DNA from: Mesostigma viride
Taxonomy: Eukaryota > Streptophyta > Mesostigmatophyceae > Mesostigmatales > Mesostigmataceae
Direction: 5' to 3'
Length of the DNA stretch: 64,000 nucleotides
Assembly (NCBI GenBank): GCA_009746045.1
Contig: RPFO01000002.1
Coordinates: forward strand, 1,044,240 to 1,108,239
Below the pieces are notes generated by a model that saw only the letters and a list, made by a program, of their open reading frames with translations, was not told where the DNA came from and ran no database searches. Each line of letters begins with the position of its first letter. Within the stretch, counting starts at the first letter, position 1. Of this stretch, positions 1 to 10,079 are shown one piece after another. A program made the translations under genes and the position numbers.

Positions 1-619
1 CATATGAGATTGATATCGCAATGCATGCAAGTTTCCTTGTTCAAATGTCATTTATCCTCCCGGAATGGCGCTTAAGCCAATTCCTCCCCAAACTTGGCTG
101 AGTGCACCGACTACTACCACTATTACTCTTGCTGTACTTGCAAGCAGTCGAACATCTTTTTGCATCTGTCCCAATCATGTAAACCGTTTTTTCCATGCAA
201 GCCAAAATGGCATACATGCATAACAATCTTCAGGACCACACCACCCAAAATCATAAAACGCGGCTGAGCACCGCTGGTGTGTTCTTACAAGGGAGTAAGT
301 GTGGGAAGATGCCACATGGTACCTTTCGGTACTTTTCCGTGCGGATGCCACACCCGCACAAGGCAAATTGCACGAATCACTAGCCAAGATCTCGAGTTCA
401 ATAATCATATCTGTGTCATAGAGGGAAGTGGCAGGCCTCATCAGAGACTGCAATGGAACTAGTCTCGCATGATTGAATGATATTTTTCAGTTTGACGGGC
501 GTGCTGGGCATGAGCTCCGTGTTGTCTCACTCCTCGTCTCATACAATGACGAGATTGATCAATCTGCAAACCAGCGAACTAATGAGTCACCAATGTGCTC
601 ACGCATGGGACCACATGCT
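1..619. other. No gene seen
   Basis: I see no coding pattern, RNA gene or clear repeat here. The short open frames on both strands have no family resemblance and look like chance. Confidence 0.5.
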
Positions 620-819
620 AGGTCATCAAGTCGCTCTCAGCGTTAGCCACCCTTGATTTCAAAAAACAAGGGTACACACTTCCATCTCCATTCATATTGT
701 ACCTTTGATATTCATCATCATGAACGACTCGAAAACGCGGATAAGATAACGGCAGGCTCGAGCAACCACGGTCAGGATTCTCCAGATTTCTGGCCTGCGG
801 TGGTTGTCTCATTGATATG
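620..819 (-). repeat. SINE-like repeat, family C copy
   Basis: A dispersed ~200 bp repeat. Other copies lie near 2895-3045, 40414-40546, 46365-46545, 46850-46965, 50850-51040 and 51985-52260. Its head starts with a conserved ATATCAAGGAGACAACC-like sequence, seen here as the complement ending near 819. The body holds a tRNA-like TAGCTCGAG segment and a TTCGAGTC core that resemble the A and B boxes of an RNA polymerase III promoter. The SINE assignment is inference from size, dispersion and these boxes. Confidence 0.65.
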
Positions 820-1164
820 CTCTCCAGCGACTCCTTGCATGGTTGAAGGCAGCTGCAAGGAAAAGGTCGGGCTAGCTGACACCATGGTACCCCTGCCGTA
901 AATGATGGCATGGGAACTATGGCTGCGTCCACTTTTCACAGTTGCATTTGACTGCAGAAGTAGTACTGTGACCACTTGGAGAGATACTGCCGCATGCTGA
1001 TCTGGGCGTGACTGACTGTCCCACTTATCATCAGCAGCATGCATATGCCTCATCTTCAACAGGAAGGCATGTCTTGAGCAGGGCCCCGTCATCTTGTCAT
1101 GTCGCGTTGCAGGCGACCACAACTGACCAATCCTATTATCCTAAAGGAAGCTCCCCAAGTGCGC

Positions 1165-1362
1165 GCAGCAGATAAGGCATCCCTCATGTCAGGAATACCA
1201 ACTATCAGGGTCACCCAAGCAACGCACTGAAGGCATCCCTTAAACAGGGATAGCCAGGCATCCCTTATACGAGGAATGCCAAGGCAGCTCTTATACGAGG
1301 AATACCAAGGCAGCCCTTATATGAGGAATACAAGGCATCCCTTATATGAGAAATATCAAGGT
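1165..1362. repeat. Tandem repeat, ~26-32 bp unit
   Basis: A degenerate array built on a motif like GGCATCCCTTATATGAGGAATA, repeated about six times. It runs into the 3' end of the gene at 1342-1968, so the last few codons of that gene are made of repeat sequence. Confidence 0.75.
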
Positions 1363-1968
1363 GAGGATGATCGCCGCAGCCACAGCGATGTATTGCAGAA
1401 AGAGAAGGACAAGCCCCAGGGCGCCCCAGAGCACGCGCAGCAGGAACTGGCCCGCGACAAGCGCGACGACGCCCGCGACACTGAGCGCAAACACTTTCTC
1501 AACGTCGGACATATTCCTCGAGAACTCCCCTTCTTCGTCCCCTTCCTCGACCTCGGCATTCTTCTCAGTATTGCGACGGCCGATGAAGACGCCGTCGAAG
1601 AAAGAATTCTTCTCAGCGGGGGCCGACCGGTCGCTGCTCGGTTCCTTGGTCTGCTTCCACGGCCAGGAGCTCAACAACGCGCGAGCAGCGACGCGCGAAC
1701 CGCGGGCTGACTGCGGGATCGCGGGTAGCCGAGGGCCGGATTGCCACCATAGGAACGGTCGTGCATTTAACGCATGTCCGGCGACTAACGTCGGCTCGGC
1801 TGACCGCACCTTAGCCTCAGCTGTGGAGAAATGAGCGTGTCCAACTGTGCAGAGGGCACCAGCTGGCGCCATGTGCCGGGTGCCCGAGGTCCAACATTGT
1901 CGCGCTTGAAACAAGTTTCTATCCCCGCACTGCCGGGTGTGGCTCGCAACGCTAGATACAGCAATCAT
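1342..1968 (-). CDS. Small membrane protein, possibly organelle-targeted
   Basis: A single open frame of 208 residues from an ATG at 1968 to a TAA at 1342. I do not recognise the family. The first ~105 residues are rich in Ala, Arg, Ser and Pro with few acidic residues, as in a plastid or mitochondrial targeting peptide. A stretch with FFDGVFIGRR and a run of Glu and Asp (EVEEGDEEGEF) follows near residue 140. The last ~50 residues form one long or two closely spaced hydrophobic segments (for example VAGVVALVAGQFLLRVLWG, then LGLVLLFLQYIAVAAAII). Third codon positions are strongly G or C, as in the other genes here, which argues that the frame is real. The last codons lie in a tandem repeat, so the natural C-terminus may have been altered. 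Function is unknown. An upstream exon cannot be excluded. Confidence 0.6.
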   Translation of the reverse strand: MIAVSSVASHTRQCGDRNLFQARQCWTSGTRHMAPAGALCTVGHAHFSTAEAKVRSAEPTLVAGHALNARPFLWWQSGPRLPAIPQSARGSRVAARALLSSWPWKQTKEPSSDRSAPAEKNSFFDGVFIGRRNTEKNAEVEEGDEEGEFSRNMSDVEKVFALSVAGVVALVAGQFLLRVLWGALGLVLLFLQYIAVAAAIILTLIFLI

Positions 1969-2894
1969 TGTGAAGTTTGCTGAAACAACAAAAATACAGG
2001 TGGCCTAGTGCTACAAGTTGTGTGGTAGCTGGCACAACATCGTCAGAATGGCCGTCGCACTGAAGGAAGTGCGCCGTGTTGGTCAGCGGCGTTGCTTCTA
2101 ATTACCCAGGTGCCGACAGGGTTCATTCATGTTGAAATAAAGGCAGTCGTAATTCGTAAATGCGCTCCGCCCGGTTATGAACAACCATATTCGACACCTC
2201 AGTTGCTATAAGCCAATTTCGAAGCCAACCACATCGCTAGTTTGGCAAACTTCGTTTCTACAATGCGGTGGTGCGAGCATCAAAAAAGAAGCCATATCCT
2301 GGCCATATCTACTAGGTAATTGCTCTTCATCTTTTGCCTCTGGATTGCTGCTGGCGCTCGAATTCCGATATTCCTAGGTCTTCCGGTACTAAGGTTATGA
2401 CAACAGTAGGAATAGTTATTATGTGAAAGCCCGATTTACTAGCTACCAGCTGGATGATAGTCATGATACTGATTGATCAATGCACTCTCCAAAAGACTCC
2501 AAGCAGTCTCCCTTCGAAACTTATTCCGCAGGTGTCACTAGCAGTTGGAAGCTTGATGAGTTGTTACAAGAAGTTAGAGAACTTATAGAGCTTGACCAAG
2601 GCTTGACCGGTCTGGGAAAGACATCGGAAAACACCGCGTCACGCGAGGTACAATGGCAGTAAAACCCTGGGTAAGGCAGGCCTAATTTACACCATTGCAT
2701 GAAGGTTCAAGTCGAAGCTCCCACGTAAAATAGGTCGAGAGAAGTTTTACACCGAAATCTCAAATCAGTACCATAGTTGAGGAAAATTTACTGTCGTGCT
2801 CACTGACTCGCGGAGATAGCGGTTGCGTCACGCATGCCAAAAAACTCCGGGCATCGGCGGGTGTAGAGGAAGAGGTTGTGTTATCTATGCGACA
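1969..2894. other. No gene seen
   Basis: Mixed-composition intergenic sequence upstream of the small membrane-protein gene. It presumably holds that gene's promoter, but I can point to no specific element. The short open frames have no recognisable content. Confidence 0.4.
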
Positions 2895-3045
2895 ATCATT
2901 GCAGGCCTGAAATCTGGATAATCCAGACCATGTTACTCTTGCCGGTGTATTATCCGCATTTGTCGAGTCGTTCGGGACGACGGAGATGAATGGAGTGTAA
3001 AATGTGTATCCTTGTTCGGTAAAGTTATGGCTGGCTAACGTTTTG
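2895..3045 (+). repeat. SINE-like repeat, family C, diverged copy
   Basis: This aligns by eye with the family C body: GGCCTGAAATC, a CCAGACCATG motif, TCGAGTCGTTC, GATGAATGG, GTGTATCCTTG and TTATGGCTGGCT occur in the same order. It has more substitutions than the copies at 40-52 kb and so appears older. Confidence 0.6.
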
Positions 3046-3789
3046 TTGTGTGTGACATGCAACGTCGCCCTCATTGAATAATGAACGATTATGTAAGCTC
3101 GGTACACATACGTTGGGATTCCATTTGTCCATTATAATTCCTGCTCTCTGCCTAGCCGAATGCCCCTATGCCGAATGATGAACATAGTCGAATGCCCTTT
3201 CTTGTGCTCTTCTTGTTGTTGGTAAGTGGACGTCGTTGCGGGCGGGAGCTCTTAGTAAACCAGTTTTTTATACCACGTTGTGAACTTCTCTCTATCCGTT
3301 GCGCAGTGATGGTGGCAAGCTTCACAAACCTTCTCAAAACCTGTTGAGCAGTTTTTAGGTGGCTTCCTGAGCATTAAGCCATGGAAGATTTCAAGCGAGT
3401 ACCGCCATTCGTAACCACATGGGTGACTACAATTTCATTGTGGCCAAAGAGGCTTACCGAGGTGTTTGCTCGTCTGGCAGGATTCGTGGCCCGGTGCGCT
3501 GTGTGCTCAAGGACCGCATATCCTGGAGGCAATGTGCATATCGTCACACACCTTGAAATGCGAGCCAAGAATAATCGAGCTGAATCAATTAGCTGTATAA
3601 ATGAAGTGAGACATCTGTTCCTGGAAGCATGTGGCTATATACACTGCTATGACTGCGTCATTATGCTCCGTCAATTCCGTTGTTTTTTGCAGCGCCGCCC
3701 ACAACTGTTCGGTGCTTATCAACAGGTCGTAGTCCCGGCCGGGTCTTGCAGTATCTAGAGTTATACTTCGACAATTGGAAGCATTAAAA
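3046..3789. other. No convincing gene
   Basis: A 125-codon open frame at 3381-3758 (plus) starts with ATG but matches nothing I know and has no clear codon bias. I see no repeat structure in this stretch. Confidence 0.4.
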
Positions 3790-4390
3790 AAAGTTATAAA
3801 TGACAGCATGCCTCCGTTGGGGGGTCATCTAGCACACATTCCATGGACTGATGGGGGTGGGTGGTGACTGAGCCGCGGGAATCTAATCTATGCTCTAGGC
3901 TAATTTAATTAAAATAAATCATATCATGACTCCGTTGGGAGATCATGTAGCACGTATTCCATTGCTAATGGGTGGGGGTGAGCGGAGCCGCAAAAACTAA
4001 GCTAATCTACAATAATCCTAGCTACTCTACTCAGCAAAGCGCCCCTTCCTCCTGGGGGGGCCGGGGGGGGAGGCCCACAGGGGCTGGTGTGTGGTCCTGG
4101 ACAATGGTATGCCTCCTCTTCTTGTCCTGCATAGCAGTCCAAGCAATTAAGAGAGAGGGGGGAAATGCGGTTTCAAAGTGGGCTGGGACCACTAGGTCGG
4201 CCAGCATCTGATCTGGATAGTTCATGGCAGGTCGATCTATATACCAACCCCTCTGAGTTTGTCCTTGGGGCCCGGCCAGGTCAGGATGTGCCGCCCTGGG
4301 TGGCCAAGCCGCTGGGTGGCGGCCAGGCCAAGGGCGGTGTCTACCTGGCTGGTACGTTGGAGCAAGATGTCCTACAAATGCTATCCTAGA
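3790..4390 (-). repeat. LINE family B 3' ends, two overlapping copies
   Basis: Two copies of a LINE 3' end. The coding part (about 4037-4225, minus) reads LADLVVPAHFE, then WTAMQDK and HTPAPVG, the end of a LINE protein also found near 9200-9420, 38590-38760 and 49870-50060. The 3' UTR holds a conserved segment with CTCCGTTGGGAGATCATGTAGCAC and an A/T-rich tail of AATTT-like repeats. A second UTR copy lies at 3790-3880. The assignment rests on similarity among copies within the window. Confidence 0.65.
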
Positions 4391-4439
4391 TACATTCTAA
4401 TCTCATCCCAAATACGGGGCATGCCCTTACACAAAGACT

Positions 4440-4725
4440 CTAGCGACCTATGAGTGGAAACCCCTACCTTCAGGACCTGTCGGAGCATCCTAGTATACTG
4501 TGCCGTTCAGCCGGGTGACCAGCTTGTCCGTGAGCATCCCGCATGCCACGGACATGGGGGGCCTAGGCCTCTCCGTGATTTGGAAGAAGATGATGGACAA
4601 GGCCAAGCGGGCCCAGGTCATAGAGGACAACGAGCCCCCCCCTGTGGGGAAGCGCCCGCGTGTGCGCAAGCCCGTGGGAGGCACGCCAGTGCTGTACATA
4701 GATAGATGTTGTAGTTAGTAATGCT
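4440..4725 (+). pseudogene. LINE family A protein C-terminus, fragment
   Basis: An open piece at about 4548-4718 encodes MGGLGLSVIWKKMMDK followed by QVIEDNEPPPVGKRPR. The same ending occurs at 7970-8090 (plus), 50320-50470 (minus) and 52610-52690 (minus). It resembles the last part of the LINE at 4811-7182, where GLLGLSVLRARMIDKEKW occupies the same place. It is a truncated retrotransposon piece. Confidence 0.65.
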
Positions 4726-4810
4726 GTTGGATAGATGTCGCCGACATCTATCTAACAGCATGTACACAGCACAGTAGGTAGCTGATGTAGATAGCTTACT
4801 TGTCCGGGTC

Positions 4811-7182
4811 ATGCTCTACAAGGGCAAGGGGTCCGCCGCGGATACCGGCAACTACCGCGGCGTATGCCTCCAAAGCTGCGTGCTGAAAGTCTTCATGCGT
4901 CTCCTGCTGAACCGCATGCGCGCCAGCCTCGATCCCCACCTAGGTGAGTCCCAGATGGGCTTCCGTGTTGGTCGCAATTGTGTTATGGTCACTATTACCG
5001 CGCGCCGCCTGATCGAGGAAGTGGGCCGCCTGGCCCCCGGCCTCTTGCCATTGCTATTGATCTTCGTGGATTACACCAAGGCATTCGATACGGTTATATG
5101 GGACGCCCTGTGGGTGGTCCTTCACCTGTTCCGTGTCCCATCGTACATCGTTGAGATCATCCGCCAGTTCTATGAAGGGTCCCAAGCCCAGGTCCGTACC
5201 GCCGACGGCGTCACTCCGGCGTTCCCCCTGCACTGTCACCGGGGTGTGGCAGGGCTGTGTGCTCTCCCCATATCTATTCATCATTATGCATGACCAGTGG
5301 AGGAGCCCAAGGTGTACTGGAGGGGCGGGGACCTGATGATCAACCACAAGATGTGGACGCCCCCAGCGGGCTAGAATAGCAATAGCCCTAGCTTGTAACC
5401 ATTGGAGTCACTGCCGCTAAGGCAGCCATGCCTAGAATGTTTGCCTAGCTGTGCCAACACTGACACCTAGTCACGTGCCGCCAACGCACGGTACACAACC
5501 AGCCATAGCCTTAGCCTAGTCCTAGTACAGCCATGCTACGCCCTGGCTATGTTCAGATTACTTGCCCACGCTATACTTGTTATGCTACGCTTACATGGGT
5601 CTTATTGCACCCACAGTTTGCCGGATCGTTAGCGTGTCCGTTTAGCTAACGCGCCCGATTGCGGCTGTGGCATGCCTTTGGCATGAAGGACACTGGGGGT
5701 CTCTGCCCTTTCTCCTGTAGTGCACACACAGGGATTAAAAGCACTTCGGTGCTCCGTGACTCCCCAACGGGGGCACGAGTTTAATTAATTAATTATGGTG
5801 GACTATATTATGCGGCGTGCCCAAGCCCGCTTCGCCCGGGTGGAGGGGCGCCCGCCGGGGATCGAGGTCACGGAGTACGCCAGCTACGGCGGGGTTGACC
5901 CACCCTACCGCCGGCCTGAGCGATCTGATCTACGCTGATGACACGACACTCGTGGAAACCCCGGAGTCAGCCCAACTGTGGCTAGACAGCTTTTCACTGG
6001 AAGCGCGGGCGGAGGGGCTTATGATCAGCAAGAAAACGGAGGTCATGGCCATTGGCTTCCCTGCTGGGATAGCCCCACCCACCCTCCTCTTGCTGGACGG
6101 CAGCCCCGTCCCCCCGGCGACTCGCTTCAAGCTCCTTGGCAGCTGGCTTCCCTCCACGGCCGACCGGACATCAACACCCGCATTGGCCAGGCCTGGGCGG
6201 CCCTCCGCCGCCTCGACAGGTTCTGGACCTGTCGCTACCTGAGTGAGCGACGCAAGCGCATTCTGTTCAAGGCCCTTGTAGTCCTCAGCATCCTCCTTTA
6301 TGGCTGCGAGGCGTGGACCCTGGACCAGGCGCTGAGCCAGCAGCTTGACGGCACCGTCACTCGAATGCTCCGTCATATCCTCGGCGTCCGCTACCAAGAA
6401 CGCCGGCCGCACCCGGGCCGAGCTCTACTGCGAGCTCCCTCTTGTCACCCATACCATCCGACACCGCCGCCTCCTCTTTGCCGGCCATCTTGCCCGCACA
6501 GACCAGGTGGATACCGATATGGGCCCTGCCGGGGGGCTTAAGACGGGCCAACCAGGTAGACACCTCCTCCTATGGCAGGGTCCCCTTAAGGTCCCATCGC
6601 AACCCACTGGCAAACTTGCGCGCGCCGGGCACCGGCGCGGCGCGACCCGGACCTATGTGACACAACTGCTTGAAGATGCAGGGCTTCTGGGACTATCCGT
6701 ACTCCGCGCCCGCATGATTGACAAGGAGAAATGGGCTGCCATCTGCGATAAGCACCTTCCCGAGGGGTATGCTCCTGTTTTCTCCCCACGGGCCCGGCCG
6801 CAGCCCGTTGCTAGCCAGGGTAGAAGTCCGCAGGTGGAGGTTATTGGTCCTGAGGATAGCCGCTGCACTACCGCCTCGTCTGCCATTACAGTAGAGGACA
6901 GCTCGGATGAGGATTACATCCCCATCTAGAGTGCTTAACGGTTGGGGGATGATGCAGACGATATTTGTAAACTTTTGTGTAATTATTTTTCAATGAGATT
7001 AGCATAGTACTCCGTGGCATGCCTTTGCGCATGACACGCAAGTACTTACCTACAAGTACTTACTTACTTAGATAGCTTAGACCGGTACTAAGGACTGTTT
7101 GCACCCACCCATCCCTCCATCGGGGTTAATGCTCCGTGACAGTCTCCCCAACGGGAGCACGAGTCTAATTAATTAATTAATT
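4811..7182 (+). mobile_element. Non-LTR retrotransposon (LINE family A), frameshifted
   Basis: The reverse transcriptase is recognisable but spread over several frames. YKGKG and NYRGVCL open the domain at 4811. FVDYTKAFDTV (motif A, with its catalytic Asp) lies near 5065-5097. VWQGCVLSPYLFI, in another frame, lies near 5243-5285. LIYADDTTLV (motif C, with both catalytic Asp) lies near 5923-5955. The thumb and C-terminal part follow (RIGQAWAALRRLDRFW, FKALVVLSILLYGCEAW, LLFAGHLARTDQVDT) and end at a stop near 6929. A 250 bp 3' UTR ends in a stem-loop and (TTAA)n. The 5' endonuclease region is absent, frames shift several times, and another element is inserted at 5290-5790. It is a dead copy. 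Confidence 0.85.
5290..5790 (+). mobile_element. Non-autonomous 'ORF1-tail' element inserted in the LINE
   Basis: This splits the reverse transcriptase between PYLFIIM and VDYIMRRAQARF. It begins with the last ~25 codons of a LINE ORF1-like protein (KVYWRGGDLMINHKMWTPP, then stop), followed by ~440 bp of UTR, a stem-loop and a (TTAA)n tail. ATTATG occurs at both edges and may be the target duplication. Further copies lie at 36935-37432 (minus), 39290-39552 (plus, shorter), 51290-51735 (minus) and 38100-38350 (partial). No copy has reverse transcriptase, so mobility presumably depends on a LINE with the same 3' end. Confidence 0.75.
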
Positions 7183-7960
7183 GATCCCGCATGCCTCGGC
7201 GCCGTATGTGAGGACCGCATGAGGACCAGCAAGGACCTTGAAGAGCACGCTTGCGGTCCTCGCCAAGGTCCTTCAAGTGCACCATGCAGTAGGTGTACGT
7301 TGAGGGAGCGTTGACGGGCCCATGCAGGCCAGGCCGATGCCCGTGTCCACATGCATCGTCGGCGGTGCAGGATGTCAGGGAGCATGCTGCCCAGCTATTG
7401 AAGCGATCTCGGAACGGGACCGGCTCAGTCCCATCTAGCAGCCGCGGCAGCGGCGGGCGACTGGTAGCCCCAATCACCATCGCCTCAGTTTTTACGCTAA
7501 TCTCCAACCCCACCGCCCGCGCCTCCGAGCCCAGACAGTCCAGCCAGGGTTGAATGTGCTTGGGGCGCTTGATCAGTGAGGGTGGTATCATCCGCATATA
7601 AATCAGGTCAGACAGGCGACCGGTAAACAGGGCCACCACCGCCCTTGCCGCGATCGTTAATTTAAGGATGTCCATGCAAGCCAGGCTCGAACCCCTCAGT
7701 ATATAATAAGAGCGGTAAAGCGTGCACGTGCCTGGCGCATGACGTGATCCACGACAATAATGCAAACAGGTATGGGGAGACACAACCTAGCTAGCCACAC
7801 CGCCCCGTTGTGAAGGGTGAATGGTGGGGTGGTGCCTTCCGCAGTCTGCACTAGACTACTATATACCTGTGAACCCTCATATAGGCCGGCGAATGGCAGC
7901 AATAGAAGCGCAGTGGTGGCACGCGATCCAGAGCTAGGATGGCCCAAAGAGCCTCGAAGA
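7183..7960 (-). pseudogene. LINE reverse transcriptase fragment
   Basis: A degenerate piece on the minus strand, placed tail to tail with the LINE at 4811-7182. Recognisable parts are a damaged motif C (LSDLIYMRM), LEISVKTEAMVIGATS, LLDGTEPVPFRDRF and KDLGEDRKRALQGP. These match the post-YADD region and thumb of the neighbouring LINE (LMISKKTEVMAIGF, LSERRKRILFKAL). Stops and frameshifts are present. Confidence 0.75.
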
Positions 7961-8592
7961 GCAGCTCGTAGAGGACATGGGGGGCCTAGGCCTCTCCGTG
8001 ATTTGGAAAAAGATGATGGACAAGGCCAAGTGGGCCCAGGTCATAGAGGACAACAACCCCCATGCAGTGGGGACTGCCGCGCGATTGCACACGTGGGCGG
8101 CATGCTAGACAAGACCCCTACCTAGGGTCGCGGGCACCATAGATAGTTATAGGACTGTTTTATAGATAGCTTGTAGATAGCTTAGACCGGTAGGATTGCG
8201 AGTACCCATCCAACCTTCCATCCATCCATCCATCCATCCATCCATCCATCCATCCATCCATCCATCCATCCATCCATCCATCCATCCATCCATCCATCCA
8301 TCCATCCATCCATCCATCCATCCATCCATCCATCCATCCATCCATCCATCCATCCATCCATCCATCCATCCATCCATCCATCCATCCATCCATCCATCCA
8401 TCCATCCATCCATCCATCCATCCATCCATCCATCCATCCATCCATCCATCCATCCATCCATCCATCCATCCATCCATCCATCCATCCATCCATCCATCCA
8501 TCCATCCATCCATCCATCCATCCATCGGGGTAAATGCTCTGTGACTCCCCAACGGGACGGCACGAGTTTAATTAGTTAATTAATTAATTAAT
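7960..8592 (+). mobile_element. LINE family A 3' end with CATC microsatellite
   Basis: This contains the C-terminal coding piece (MGGLGLSVIWKKMMDK), a UTR with repeated GATAGCTTAGACCGGTA-like sequence, a long CATC array (8216-8526), the stem-loop GCTCTGTGACTCCCCAAC, and a TTAATTAATTAA tail. The order equals the 3' end at 6930-7182, where the CATC tract is only a few units long. Confidence 0.75.
8216..8526. repeat. (CATC)n microsatellite, ~310 bp
   Basis: An almost perfect four-base repeat of nearly 80 units inside a LINE 3' UTR. It opens all frames on both strands (IHPS on plus, MDGW on minus). Those frames are not genes. Confidence 0.98.
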
Positions 8593-8664
8593 CCATCGGG
8601 GTTAATGCTCCGTGACTAGCGCTCCCCAACAGGAGCACGAGTTTAATTAATGAATTAATTAAAG
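8593..8664 (+). mobile_element. Second LINE 3' terminal fragment
   Basis: A short direct copy of the LINE 3' terminus (CCATCGGGGTTAATGCTCC, stem-loop, (TTAA)n) lies immediately after the previous tail. It is either a severely 5'-truncated insertion into the tail or a tandem duplication of the terminus. Confidence 0.7.
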
Positions 8665-9180
8665 AGCCTCCCAGAGGACCGGCCGTGTCAAGAACGCCTT
8701 GCAACAAAAATGAATGACCAGCGGAAAACCATCAGGGCTGGAATTATGCGACGCACCTCCTCCAGGCCCGGCGCGCGAAAAACACAGCCATGACAGTGTT
8801 ACGGCCACGACGGAAGCCCATCTGAGACGGCTCACCCAGGCGTCCATGGGTCCAGCGCAGCGCGGCGCCTGTGCAGCATCATGCGCACGAAAACCTTCAG
8901 CGAGGCGCTCGGAGCATGGCTCGGATGGACCATGGCTCCAGGCAGACGCCCCGATAGTTACCGGGGTCAGCAGCAGAACCCTTCTTGTACAGCATGCATG
9001 ACTCGGATGGCCGTCAGTGCCACTCAGCAGGCGGCACGGCTCATCAGAGAGCAGAACACGGTTCACAGAACGCCAGCAGAACGGAAGCTCCCGCACCGCC
9101 AGGTCAAGGGGCTTGAGCAGCTCCCGAGGCCGAAAGCAGCTAGGCTCATCTTAGCAGTATAGCGATCCTAGCTATCTCTC
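8665..9180 (-). pseudogene. LINE reverse transcriptase N-terminal fragment
   Basis: Minus-strand pieces in shifting frames resemble the early RT region: YRGVC-like, AALDP and ALMVFRWSFIF segments correspond to NYRGVCL, ASLDPHLG and LLLIFVDYTKAF in the LINE at 4811. It is heavily decayed. Confidence 0.55.
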
Positions 9181-9560
9181 TAACGCTGCCTCCAATCCGC
9201 TTCCACTTGGGGGGGGCGGGCCGGGTGGCTTGCCCACAGGTTCAGACTCATGGGCCTGAACAATGGTTTGCCATGTCCGCTTGTCATGCATAGCGGGTCC
9301 AAGCGAGGGTGCGATGCTCAAACTGGGCTGGGACTGTAAGGTCTCCCAGCACTGAGCTGGTGCGTGTAGGTTAAGGCCGGGCTATACCCGGCTTCCTGGG
9401 GATGTCCGTCTAGGTCCAGGCCATATATGTTGAGAGATGCTCGCCCGGGCAGGCCTACCCGCGCAAGGGGCCAGCCAAGCCAGGAGCGGTATCCACCTGG
9501 CTTGTTCTAGCAAGATGACAGTCCTACGAATGCTACATTCTACGATATCTAAGTTCATCA
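9180..9560 (-). repeat. LINE family B 3' coding fragment
   Basis: Matches the family B piece near 4037-4390 and 38590-38760. The minus strand carries a GDLTVPAQFEH-like stretch and the Pro-rich end. The + strand has the same GCTTGCCCACAGG and AACTGGGCTGGGAC landmarks. Confidence 0.55.
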
Positions 9561-9689
9561 GAAATACGAGGCATACCCTTGTACATGGACTCGAGTGGCG
9601 GATGGGTGAAAGATTCTACATTCAAAGCCTGCAGCGACATCCTAGTGACGTACCGAGCCGTCCAGTAGCGAGCGCATGGGCGGCGATTA

Positions 9690-9765
9690 AAAAGTTAAAT
9701 TGGAACATGTATCCGTTGGGAGTACATGTAGCACATCAATCCCTGAGAAGGGACATATGGCTTTT
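9690..9765 (-). repeat. LINE family B UTR remnant
   Basis: A diverged copy of the conserved UTR block (TCCGTTGGGAGTACATGTAGCAC), followed on its 3' side by the A/T-rich AAGTTAAATT tail. Confidence 0.5.
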
Positions 9766-9899
9766 TTATACATTCTGGGCTACTTCCTGCACAGGTAGGG
9801 TGTAGACTACAGCTGCTCGGGGCGCCGGTGAGCTAGCGTCCACAACTCTGTGCACACCATACGTTAAGAACCGTGAGCACCAGGACCTTGAAGAGCACG

Positions 9900-10025
9900 C
9901 GGTATGCATGGCATGGCCGAGCATTAGTGTCAAAACTGAGGCGATGGTGATTGGGGCTACCAGCTCCCCGCCGAGGCCCCGGCTGCTAGACGGGACGGAG
10001 GTCCCGTTCCGTGATCGCCACTATG
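9900..10025 (+). pseudogene. LINE reverse transcriptase fragment
   Basis: Encodes VKTEAMVIGATSSPP and LLDGTEVPFRDR, matching the segment after the catalytic YADD motif in the minus-strand copy at 7183-7960. It is short and flanked by unrelated sequence. Confidence 0.65.
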
Positions 10026-10079
10026 GCATCAATCCAAAAACGCGTTTTGGTTCCCTGGTAATTATTTCAAGATAGGCTA

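Noticed and set aside
3381-3758. 125-codon ATG frame
   Set aside because: No motif, no codon bias, no neighbour context.
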